Below, in pieces: positions 1 through 9,222 of a DNA stretch of 64,000 nt. This DNA is from Thamnaconus septentrionalis (taxonomy: Eukaryota > Chordata > Actinopteri > Tetraodontiformes > Monacanthidae): the NCBI GenBank assembly GCA_009823395.1, contig CM020503.1:2486501-2550500 (forward strand). The letters run 5' to 3'. Within the stretch, counting starts at the first letter, position 1, and each line of letters starts with the position of its first letter. Under the pieces are notes generated by a model that was given only the letters and a program-made list of their open reading frames with translations, had not been told where the DNA came from and searched no databases. The position numbers and the translations under genes were made by a program.

Positions 1-1227
1 AATGAGGCATGTATGATAAACAGGGAGCCGATGCAGACACAGGGCCTTAAAACCCATCTTTTCAGTCTCATGATTTCTTATCATGGTGCATGAGACGGAC
101 TAAACAACTGACTTAGGTTAAGTTTGCACATTTGAGGTAGTTATATAAAATAAAATGGTAAAAATTGCAATATTTATTTTTTTATTTGTGAATATGAATA
201 TTTATTAGTTTTGCCTTTTGTGCATTGTGTCCATGCTACTTTCTCTCCTTGGGATGGCTTCATTCAGGCTGCATCAACATTTAACAATGGTGTCTGCTTC
301 GATCCTTAGTCCAAATTTGACATAAAATGAGGCATCTTTCTTTGAGTGTTCCAATCTTGCGTTTTTATTTATCTTTTCCCACCTTCTGTTCCTCCATCAT
401 CTGTTCCTGATGAGTCACATCTGAAAGAATGAGCCTATCATTTTCATGCTCACATGGTTGGCTCAGCGTACGAATTTCATGGGATTTACACGTAAAATTA
501 ATCAATTAGTCATAGCAATATGTCTTGTGCCCTGAATAATGTCCATTTGCCTCAGTTGGCTCCTTTTTGGCTCCTTTTATTTAAAACTAGTATTTCTGAG
601 AGATCCTGGAAAAGTTTAACCTAGATTGCGACATATTTCTCTTACCTGCACAGAGAACTGAAATGTAACAAGTATAGCAGCAGAATTGGAAACTCAAGAG
701 TTTCCCATCACAGGTTCAGGCAAGAGTTCGGCCTTCTGGTCAGTTTGGTGAACATTGTTTCCAAAACAGGCCCCAACTGTTATCAGATATGTGGCAGTTT
801 GTAGCTGCATGTCAGTTTTGTGATAGTGGAGTCTTGAAAAACACCTCAGTGTTCAGCGTGTCGTGTTCCTTGCACTGCATTGTTGATATTGTTTCCTGTT
901 TTACCTCTGTGCAACTGTGACTCCAGCAAGTACTTGCTAAAGATCAGACCAAAGCCTGGCATCAAAAGTTGCTTTTTATTAGTTTTTGACATTTGCTTAT
1001 GTATAGAGATTATTTAATTTTAAGGTAAACGCTAGTTACTTGGTGCCAGCTTGAGCTTGTTTTATTATGTAAGTATAAAAAAAAGATCTCATGCCATCAT
1101 CAAGAGGAAACTGTTTTGTAAATTTTAGCATTTGTAGCAACAACATTACTTTTCTACTAAATGTGTGGACAATTCCATCATTTTAGGTGAAATAAAACAT
1201 TTTTCATATTTGTTTTTTCTCCTGCAG
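1..1227 (+). other. intron of the PDK gene (partial, left edge)
   Basis: AT-rich sequence with no coding exon that I can recognise. It ends in a polypyrimidine stretch and CAG at 1225-1227, the acceptor of the first visible PDK exon. The upstream coding exons, about 170 residues by comparison with the family, must lie left of the window. Confidence 0.6.
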
Positions 1228-1317
1228 CTCTTATTTTCGACGGCACAGCCAACCCAGTCCACCCCAACACTATCGGAAGCATCGACCCACACTGTCAGGT
1301 CGGAGATGTCGTCCAAG
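1228..1317 (+). CDS. pdk2: PDK exon (LIFDG segment)
   Basis: Acceptor CTGCAG, donor AAG/GTGAGG. Starts with two bases of a split codon and encodes [20 protein letters not shown] followed by HCQVGDVVQ, the start of the C-terminal nucleotide-binding half. Confidence 0.85.
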
Positions 1318-3061
1318 GTGAGGGATTAAACTGTTGAAAAATGAACGAAACTGAATATCTTCCTGAGCCTCTTGGCCGTAATTAACCTGCAAGTTCTTAT
1401 CAGGCTGTGTGTGTTTTCCCATTTTGATGATCAATAGTATAAATATTTTTATTATCTTGTTTAAAATTGAAACTTGAAGGAATTATATTTCTTCTAAAAT
1501 GTGTTGGATGAGCCATGTTAAACCCGATTAAGGAATGTGGCAGGTCTGATGCTGTAATCTGTTGTTTACAAGGCTAATTCCTGTCTCCTTGGTTGGTAAT
1601 CATATTTTCTGGCATCGGTGACACCCCGTGTTTTTGTTCAGATGCTTTCCACAGTGCCAAGATGCTGTGCGACCAGTATTATCTGCGCTCCCCGGACCTG
1701 GTGCTGCAGGAGATGAGCAGTAAGTTGATGCTGATTCAATCCGGCAGCTTAATATAAACCCAGAGTCGCCCTCACTGGCGGAATCCCGGAGGGCGGTGAG
1801 CCCTCGCTGTCTGCGCGAGAGATTTAAATTGGAAACAAATGGAGGCAGATCTGCGCGCGCACGTGCGCGTGGGCACGCGTGCACGCGGCACAAGTGTTTA
1901 CATGTTATGGCCAGATGGCCATGAGGGGCCTCTAATTATAGCATCCAAACTGAAGTGTGGCTAAGTGGGCTGAGACAATATTGACACGTGGGGCTTTTAA
2001 GTCTCCAACCTGTAAAGCAGCCGAGGGCAGAATAATGGCCACTGATGGAGAAAGGTGGAGTGGTGGGGAATTTGAAATGGAGTGGAACTAAGACACGCCT
2101 TTTTTGTGCCCACCTGTGTAGACAAGAACCTTCCCGTCAGCATGGTGTACATTCCCTCCCACCTCTATCACATGCTGTTTGAGCTCTTCAAGGTATGGCA
2201 CACGTAAAAACAATGCATTTGTTGTGACATGAGGCTTCATGTCTTCATAGTTCCTGTTTGAATGGCTGTTTTACCATCTTGTGTCCCATGCTTTTATTCT
2301 TAATTTATTTAATTTTTTGATAGAACGCAATGCGAGCCACCATCGAGACCCACGAGAGCAGCAACGACCTCCCACCAGTCCAAGTCCTCGTGTCTCTGGG
2401 AGACGAGGACATGTCAATCAGGGTAGGTTGCACTTACACGCACGCTATGTTGTATTTCCATATGCAGTTAAATCCATCATGATCAATGAAAACATCCAAG
2501 CTTTGCTCATGAAGCTTATAGAATGTGTTTTTTTTAGCAGGAAAGATGGAAGGGTGTGTTTCTGGTGATTTCACCCAAAAACAAGCCTTTAAAATGCCAT
2601 TAAACATGGGGGTCAAGTGCAGTGACAGTGAAACATGGGGTTTAAATATTGTTGTCATGAAAAAGACCAGCTAGATTTTTTTTCTTCTCGTCAAGGGCTA
2701 TGACCACCCCGGGTCTTTTATTCCAGTATCAGCAAGCTCTGTTTAGTTAGTGCAAATACTCTCATTGTGGTTTACGTGCACGGATAAGCACACATTTGTT
2801 TTTCAACCTGCGGATGCTTGCGTTGTTTTGTCAGCACAACCCAAATATTCTCCCTAAACCCCCCTTACGTAACAACCCAATTAAGGGCACCGCTTACCGT
2901 CGACAGGAGTTTACTAATCTGATGACAGATTAGTAGCTAGGATGTCTGCCAACATGTGGCTCGGATGCTAATTGACAGGCCGTAAACAAAAGGTCTGTTT
3001 GTCTGGTTTCACCTTTTCAAGCTGCCCATGAGTGAAATCTGGGACTTGCAGCCTCAAGAGG

Positions 3062-3098
<37 letters not shown>

Positions 3099-4389
3099 TG
3101 TCAGTTGTCGCTGTCCTCATGTTCCACACTGTGAAAATCAGTAAAGACCATCTCAGTGGAACCCAAAACAGACCTAATTGGGGGTTAAATTCTACGTATT
3201 TAGTTAAATTCCTGCTTTAGGTCTAAAATGCATGGAGCTTTTGCTGTTTTCAAACTGTTTTATCTGCTGAAACCCACCCGGACCAGGAGCACTGACACCT
3301 GTGAGCCTTTTGAACTTGTTCTCCTGAAGGTTTCAGGTAGTGCAGGAAGCTCTTCCTGCACGTTCAGCCTCAGCGCGCAGGGAGTAAACAAACCCAAAGC
3401 CGCTTAGTGCCTCTTGCTGCACCTCAGGCCAAGTGTCTGCTGGCCTCTTGTGAACCTGCTCAAGGTGCCTGTGTCCTCCTCCCTCTTGCCTGCAGGTGAG
3501 CGACAAGGGCGGCGGTGTCCCCTTCCGCCGCATTGAGAACCTCTTCAGCTACATGTACTCCACGGCTCCGGCGCCGCAGATCGGCGAGCACGCGCGGACT
3601 CCCCTGGTGAGCAGAGCCGCGAGGATTGTATTTTCTACCCACTCCCACGTCCGTAATCGGAGAGAATGAAGGTGTAAAGATCCCGATTCTGGCACCATAT
3701 GCCATCTGGTTGCATTTCTGTGCTGCCCACTACCGTCCACGTGCTCTTCAACTATTTTTATTTCGGCTCTCTGCCCTCTTTGAAGAAATAAAACCTGGAT
3801 TTTTTTTTTTTGCATTTCCAGAAGCTTAACAGCTGCAGTTATTGTTGCGCCGACCAAAACTAATCGTCCGTAAACACCCGATCCCCTTTTTTTCACGGTC
3901 CTCCTCAGGCTGGATTTGGCTACGGTTTGCCCATATCTCGGCTCTACGCCAAGTACTTCCAGGGAGACCTGCAGCTCTACTCCATGGAGGGCCACGGCAC
4001 CGACGCCGTCATCTACCTGAAGGTGAGCGAGTCATGTTACACAGTGCAGTTCATACAACAGAACCACAAACCTAAACAGACTAGAAGACAGGGAAGACTG
4101 AGCTGCTGATTGCACACATCTACAACAGGGAATTTTATTATTTCTAATTAAATACCTAAATAATAATTCATTTAAAGTGTTTTCAGGCACTTTTCATCTC
4201 CTTAGAAAGTTGTTTGCTGTTGCACTGAAATAAGTGACAAGTTGCTTACAAGCGCTTCACAAGGAGGTGCTGGGCATATCAACACAGTTTCACTCCAAAG
4301 AAGGCACATAGTGACTCTAGGTTTGACTTGTGGGAGGCAGCAATATGCCCCAAGGCATCTAGTCTGCTGGAAACGACAAGAAGAAGAAG

Positions 4390-4420
<31 letters not shown>

Positions 4421-5522
4421 CATCTCCGGCCAGACGGCCATCGATAATGCATTGGCAATCCAAAACGTTTACTAATAAACTTCTTTGAAATGCACACACA
4501 TAAACCTGTAAATATTGTGAGCAGTTCCACATTATTTTGATAATTTTTCAATGTGTATTTTTTGAGAACGAGACCTTTATTTAACGTTTAATGTCTAGGC
4601 CGTCTCCGGCCAAATGGAGACGGCTTCTTCCTCTCTGCTCCTCCTTCTTCTTCTTCTTCTTGTCGTTTGCAGCAGACTAGATGTCTTGCGGCACATTGCT
4701 GCCTCCCACAGGTCAGACCTAGAGTGACCATCCTTTCTATGAGTGACCGTGGGAGGTGCATAATAAGGTCACTGGGTGCAGTCGTGGGGTTCTGACCAAA
4801 AGTCAATATGTGCCCTCTTTGGAGTGAAACTGTGTTGCTGTCATGGGGCAAAGGAGGGGTGACACCCTGGACAAGTCGCCAGTTTATCACAGTGCTGCAT
4901 AGAAAAACACAGCACTCACAGTCACTCTCACTCCACAACCCATTCAGAGTTCCCAGTTCACCTTACTTGCACGTGGAAGGACCTTCTTGCTGTGAAGTGA
5001 CAGCACCGACCACTGCACCTTCGAGTCGTCCTGGCATAATGTATAATAATAGTGATACATACTGCAATAGAAAAAAAACAAATAAACATGGACAAAGGTC
5101 AGCAGCTCGCCACGTCATCTGTGTAAACACTGGTTCAGGTGTTTGCACAGATGAGCTGAGACTTCAAGTGAGTGATTGAATCAATATTGCAGAGGTCAGA
5201 GGGAGAGAATTCCATCAGTGCTGAAATGCTCAGAAACAGAAACTGCACATTTTCTCCTCGTTGCAAGCGAGCTGAGGTGCAACACGCACACACAGTTGGT
5301 GTCACTCCAGAGGGTAAATGCTGCAGAAAATGCCGTGACCTGGATCTTCTGACTGCATTCTGTCCCATGTGCCTTCAGGCGCTGTCCACAGACTCTATCG
5401 AGAGGTTGCCCGTGTACAACAAGACGGTTCTGAAGAACTACAAAGTGAGCCAGAAGGCCGACGACTGGTGCATACCCAGCAAGGAGCCCCTGGACCTGAG
5501 CAACTTCAAGATGGCCAAGTGA
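1228..5522 (+). CDS. pdk2: pyruvate dehydrogenase kinase, PDK2-like, 3' half (7 exons)
   Basis: Join 1228-1317, 1642-1719, 2122-2192, 2324-2422, 3496-3606, 3909-4022, 5379-5522; all junctions are GT-AG and the phases agree. The 235 or so residues cover the GHKL-type ATPase half of a mitochondrial pyruvate dehydrogenase kinase, which phosphorylates and inactivates the E1-alpha subunit in the matrix. Visible motifs are the N-box (ELFKNAMRA), G1-box (DKGGGVP), G2-box ([20 protein letters not shown]) and the C-terminal ADDW, the DW motif used in dimer contacts and lipoyl-domain signalling. The family is about 400-410 residues, so roughly the first 170 are outside the window. QLYSMEG and [15 protein letters not shown] point to PDK2 or PDK1 rather than PDK4. 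PDK2 is my best call, and a fish duplicate is possible. Odd point: the tryptophan usual after VYNKxA is replaced ([10 protein letters not shown]). Confidence 0.85.
1642..1719 (+). CDS. pdk2: PDK exon ([14 protein letters not shown])
   Basis: Acceptor TTGTTCAG, donor GTAAGT. Encodes [20 protein letters not shown] and onward; matches the helix that precedes the ATP-binding core in PDKs. Confidence 0.85.
2122..2192 (+). CDS. pdk2: PDK exon ([17 protein letters not shown])
   Basis: Acceptor TGTAG, donor GTATGG. Encodes the strongly conserved [16 protein letters not shown] leading into the N-box; the glutamate and the following KN span this exon and the next. Confidence 0.9.
2324..2422 (+). CDS. 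pdk2: PDK exon (N-box)
   Basis: Acceptor TTGATAG, donor AGG/GTAGGT. Encodes [14 protein letters not shown] and the strand ending DEDMSIR. It carries the asparagine that coordinates Mg-ATP in GHKL ATPases. Confidence 0.9.
2423..3495 (+). other. PDK intron with a (CA)n microsatellite
   Basis: About 1.07 kb with no coding signal. It contains a (CA)n run at about 3063-3096 and otherwise nothing that I recognise. Confidence 0.6.
3063..3096. repeat. (CA)n microsatellite
   Basis: About 17 uninterrupted CA dinucleotides in a PDK intron. Confidence 0.95.
3496..3606 (+). CDS. pdk2: PDK exon (G1-box)
   Basis: Acceptor CTGCAG, donor CTG/GTGAGC. Encodes [20 protein letters not shown] and the STAP ATP-lid region. 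The common family form is GGVPLRKI; here it reads GGVPFRRI. Confidence 0.9.
3909..4022 (+). CDS. pdk2: PDK exon (G2-box)
   Basis: Acceptor CCTCAG, donor AAG/GTGAGC. 38 codons: [20 protein letters not shown] then [18 protein letters not shown]. Near-invariant among PDKs. Confidence 0.93.
4280..4441 (+). repeat. interspersed repeat, arm 1 of an inverted pair, with (AAG)n
   Basis: Shares a long block with 4599-4836 in opposite orientation: the CAGTTTCACTCCAAAG end, the TGTGGGAGGCAGCAAT core, CATCTAGTCTGCTG, an AAACGACAAG then (AAG)n tract (about 4377-4419), and a CTCCGGCC end. Family not identified; it behaves like a non-autonomous element with an expandable AAG tract. Confidence 0.7.
4599..4836 (-). 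repeat. interspersed repeat, arm 2 of the inverted pair
   Basis: Reverse-complement relative of 4280-4441. It has a (CTT)n run (about 4646-4662), CAGCAGACTAGATG and ATTGCTGCCTCCCACA, plus about 70 bp near its right end that is absent from arm 1. A truncated SINE follows directly. Confidence 0.7.
4837..5025 (-). mobile_element. tRNA-derived SINE fragment (MERMAID/V-SINE-like family)
   Basis: Minus-strand, diverged copy of the family seen in full at 7224-7593. Shared blocks are GACACCCTGGACAAGTCGCC, the CACTCAC region and CTTCTTGCTGTGAAGTGACA at the tRNA-like end. It lies in the last PDK intron. Confidence 0.65.
5379..5522 (+). CDS. pdk2: PDK terminal coding exon
   Basis: Acceptor CTTCAG. Encodes [15 protein letters not shown] through [11 protein letters not shown] to FKMAK, then TGA at 5520-5522. 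The DW motif near the end supports a functional C-terminal tail. Confidence 0.9.
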   Translation, partial: ALSTDSIERLPVYNKTVLKNYKVSQKADDWCIPSKEPLDLSNFKMAK

Positions 5523-6670
5523 GAACGTCCTCCCGGCCCGACCCACCATGACGCCTTCACTGCCTCCGTCTTCATACCCCCACACCAGCATCATCGCTGC
5601 TGCCACAGTTAGGGCAGGGCAGTTCCGGTTCAAGGGTCCGCACATATCGCAGTCTAGTTTTTATCAGTCGTAGCACCTTGTCAGCCTCCCATACTGGGAG
5701 GGCTGGTAGCAGATCTCGCACGACACCATCAACTCACAGATGCCTCCAAGGTTGTGCCAGTAGGGGGTGTAAGTGGACAGGAAAAATTGCTACCACACTA
5801 GAACACTTGGAACACAAGTGGGCGGGGGAGAAAAGTTGAAGGCGTTGCACAAGCCATGAGGTCATCGTCTCTGAGCTGTCGTAAGAGGACCAGGACTCTG
5901 TTTTTCTGTTGAAAAACATCACCCCAAGCCTTACTGTAGACACTTCACCCAAAGGCATTTCATTGAAGTACTTGAACTCCTCGGGGAGCGAGGGGACAAA
6001 AAAAACCACCAATAATCCTGTTGCACCTTGTTAAATTAACAGTACTGTGAAACTGATTTGAACAAATGTGTGAATCTTAAATTCTTTATTTTGCTTTTAA
6101 ACTTTTTTTGCGCATGGAACCTTGCCAGAGCTTTTTTTTGGTATTTTAGCCTTTAGCCTTTAGCCTCGCTTGTAGGTGCATCAGACATTTTCAATGTGGC
6201 AAGGTGCAGTGTTATCGCTACGTCCATCCCTCTGGATGGGGCTGAATGTACTCAAACTTGTTGCTGTGCATTAATAGATAAGAGTGTGAAATGGCAGAGC
6301 AGAAATGCCGCGCTAGTGTGCAGCTTTTACGTGTGCGTAAAGGGTTAGTCCCCCAGTTAGTGGTTCTTGTAAGGAAAGGCTAGCCTCCAAGAGTTAATCA
6401 CACTGTGCCATGTTCAGAAAAATAATTTCAAAAATAATCAAAAATAATACTAACAATAATAATATTCAATATTGTTATTATAATGATAAATAGTATATGA
6501 TAATAGTATTGCCCTGGGTCCATTGTGAGTGAGTAAGCATGGCTTTGTTTTGTATTATATTTATCCAAATTCAGTACACGAAAGGTTATTTTTATAGCTG
6601 CACTTTATGAAACTGAAACTATTGTGCATATTGTAAATATAAATGATTAAAAAAGAAAATGAAAACTGGG
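5523..6670 (+). other. pdk2: 3'UTR of the PDK gene
   Basis: The roughly 1.1 kb after the TGA has no ORF of note and becomes AT-rich. The first convincing polyadenylation hexamer is ATTAAA at 6646-6651. The extent is inferred; transcript data would fix the end. Confidence 0.5.
6646..6651 (+). promoter_or_regulatory. candidate polyadenylation signal ATTAAA (PDK)
   Basis: ATTAAA in an A-rich stretch about 1.12 kb after the PDK stop codon; it is followed by T-rich sequence from about 6678. Confidence 0.4.
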
Positions 6671-8282
6671 TGAAAGACTGATTATTATTATTTATTTATT
6701 TTTTAAGTTTTGAAATTCAGTCAATACGTCTGTGTTGTGGTTTCTGTTATTTGAAAGCATGTTATTACGTTAAAGTTGGAATCTTAAAATATATACACAC
6801 ATGCCAAAGGTTTGGTTACAGAGAATATTTCCACATGGAGGGGTTTTCAATGGTTGTGAGATAAATGTATATTTGTATTTCTTATTCTTCACCACTTGTC
6901 GTTGAAAGGAAATCATGAAAGATATCTTCATCTCTTCAAAAACCTTTTCTATTTTTCAGCCTTAAACACTCGCAGTCATTCGGTAGTGTGAACACAGAGT
7001 GCTGGTTCTATATTTACTGCGGCACGTTCCCCTCGGGGTGTCCATCTGTTTTTGCTCACCACTGTAAAGACCCTGTACGTGGCAGGAGTCAACAGGATCA
7101 GTTTACAGCCAAAGTCGTGCTCTCGGCCTGCAGCAGTCAGTCTAAATACAGCAAGTGCAGAGTCCAAGCGAACTTCAGCATAATACTTATTTTCTGATTT
7201 TTATTTTTACCTCCTTTACATGGTTATTCATTCATTCATCTTCCATGCCCGCTTCTTCCTGAGCTCAGGGTCACGGGGGTCAGCTGGAGCCTATCCCAGC
7301 TGTCATAGGGCGAAGGCAGGGTGACACCCTGGACAAGTCGCCAGTTCATCGCAGGGCCACATAGAGACAAACAACCATTCACACTCACATACACACCTAC
7401 GGACAATTTAGTGTTCAATTGACCTCACATGCATGTTTCTGGAGTGTGGGAGGAAGCCGGAGAACCCGGAGAGAACCCACGCAGACACAGGGAGAACATG
7501 CAAACTCCACACAGAAAGGTCCCAGGCCCGGAATCGAACCCGCGACCTTCTTGCTGTGAGGAGGCAGCGCTAACCACTGCAGCACCGTGTCACTTTAGCC
7601 ATCTTTTTACAGCTTCGTGCTGGTTGAGGTTCAAAAAAGGTCAACTCATTTCACTAAAAATAAATATTCAAAATCATTGAGAAATATAGACTACAAATAA
7701 AGTCTATGCTCCCAACCTTATAGAGTGACTGACCATTTCATATCTTAAGTCAGTCTGGCTGTGTTTAGTCGAATCCCACAGCAGCCTTTAGCCCAGTGCC
7801 CTCCTTTCTGATTCTGACTATTACAACTGTCAACATCCAGGCCAGCAGAAACCAGAGATGCTGCTCCAGTCACTGCCAACGAGGACAGACGGCCAACGTG
7901 ATCAGCATAAATCCAACAGTAACAGTGTTTTTCCCCACCATCACCTCAAGCACATATTTTAGATGTTAACCAAGACACTGGTGACTTGTTTTAGTTTAAT
8001 CAAGGACAGTGTAGCATAATAATAGAGTCATAGCGTGAGTTTTTTTGCACCTTCATCCATCTGCGAGCTGTTTGGAGCAACTGTGCACACTTGAAAAAAA
8101 CAAACAAACAGCTTTTCACAGTTTTACCGCTCACTGCTGACCGTACAGACTGGAAAAATGCCAATGCGGCGCTTATTTCATGTCTGCATTTGCAAGTAGT
8201 CTGTGGGAAGTAACACCCGGATCATGCTGTTAAACTGAACTGCGTATTTTCCTGCTTCGCTTGTGACACCTTTACTGACGAG
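6671..8282. other. intergenic region, PDK to D8C-C1q gene
   Basis: Holds one full-length SINE (7224-7593). Elsewhere I see no coding exon. The right end carries the TATA-like promoter of the next gene. Confidence 0.55.
7224..7593 (-). mobile_element. full-length tRNA-derived SINE (MERMAID/V-SINE-like family)
   Basis: Read on the minus strand it starts with a tRNA-like head: an A-box-like GCAGTGGTTAGCGCTG and a B box GGTTCGATTCC. A body follows that is typical of fish SINEs (GTTCTCCCTGTGTCTGCGTG, CTTCCTCCCACACTCCAGAA, ACAGCTGGGATAGGCTCCAG), then a short (GAAT)n tail at 7224-7240. About 370 bp. It is the best reference for the six partial copies in this window. The family name is from memory of published fish SINEs, not from a search. 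Confidence 0.85.
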
Positions 8283-8288
8283 TATAAG
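8283..8288 (+). promoter_or_regulatory. candidate TATA box of the D8C-C1q gene
   Basis: TATAAG about 25-30 bp before a plausible start site near 8312. A small first exon would end at the donor GAAGAG/GTAAGA (exon end 8339). The promoter is inferred from position only. Confidence 0.45.
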
Positions 8289-8309
8289 AGGTCAGTGTCA
8301 CACACCGAC

Positions 8310-8339
8310 TGGGCTTCTTCATCATGTTGATATGAAGAG
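8310..8339 (+). other. candidate non-coding first exon of the D8C-C1q gene
   Basis: Lies between the TATA-like box and a strong donor, GTAAGA, at 8340. Spliced to 9148 it places GAAGAG before ATGG, a good Kozak context. It contains ATG at 8324 (stops after three codons) and ATG at 8332 (out of frame), so it may carry upstream ORFs. Confidence 0.4.
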
Positions 8340-9147
8340 GTAAGAGGAATACTTGGTTTAAAGTCTAATATTCATTTATTACTTGTATGTTGATATTTTT
8401 GGTAATATTCCAGTGATGTATTATTCTCTTTCTAGCAATTGCATGGCCTCTGACCTGTGATCTGTTTCAGTCGGCCTCGGTCAAGGTTAATTTACACTTA
8501 TTACATTCTATTCTCAGTGAGGGATAAACTCTCTGAAAACGTTTTCTGTGAACACTGGAATTATTCCTAACAATTACTGTTGTTGTTTTTTGTTTGATCA
8601 CTGAAATTTTTTTTTTTAATTTTTAAATTAAATCAATAAATTACTTTTATTTATGAATTTCTGTTTGCATTGACAAGAAAAAATATTTGTACAACTTGCA
8701 AGGAATCATTTGAAACTTTTTTTTCCTTCTTACTTTTGCCATCTCCTAAATTGTCATTTATATGAAGTTATATAATTCCAAATGTGGATGCAAATGGAGG
8801 ACTTTACATTCAAGTCTGGGATTTTTTTTTATTTATTTTTTTTGGCTGACATGCTACCACTACTAATACTAATATCACTACTACTACTGCTACTTCTTCT
8901 TCTACTACTACTACTACTACCTTGTTTTTTTTCTCATTTCATATTAATTAAAAGTGTTTTTAAATACATTTCCAGTATTACTAGTGAAGTTTTATTTCAT
9001 GACCAAGAGTTTAATTTGATAGGAAAATAAGGTCCCAGTTTTTGTGCAGTGATTGTAATTTCATGTGAAAATGACTTGGTGTGTGAGTGAGAAACCATAA
9101 AACCATCATCTTTTATGTAACACTTGTGTGTCTGTTATCATCCCCAG
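8340..9147 (+). other. first intron of the D8C-C1q gene
   Basis: AT-rich. It contains an imperfect (CTA)n/(CTT)n tract at about 8855-8922 and nothing else recognisable. It ends at CCCCAG, 9142-9147. Confidence 0.45.
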
Positions 9148-9222
9148 ATGGTTGTCTTCGCTCTGACCGTGTTCGTTACGCTGTCGTCTTACGCTGCTGG
9201 CTGCTCGCCGGGCACAAACTAT
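9148..9222 (+). CDS. D8C-C1q exon: start and signal peptide
   Basis: ATG is the first codon after the CAG acceptor. The hydrophobic VVFALTVFVTLSSYAAG is followed by CSPGTNY; donor GTGAGA. This ATG is chosen because upstream ATGs are out of frame and the peptide is a textbook signal sequence. Confidence 0.75.

Noticed and set aside
3549..3995. 148-residue minus-strand frame over PDK exons
   Set aside because: Mirror of two conserved PDK exons; no independent coding evidence.
8470..8484. 15-bp micro-exon after TTTCAG in the first D8C-C1q intron
   Set aside because: Would fit an acceptor but the donor (GTTAAT) is poor, and it is not needed for the frame.
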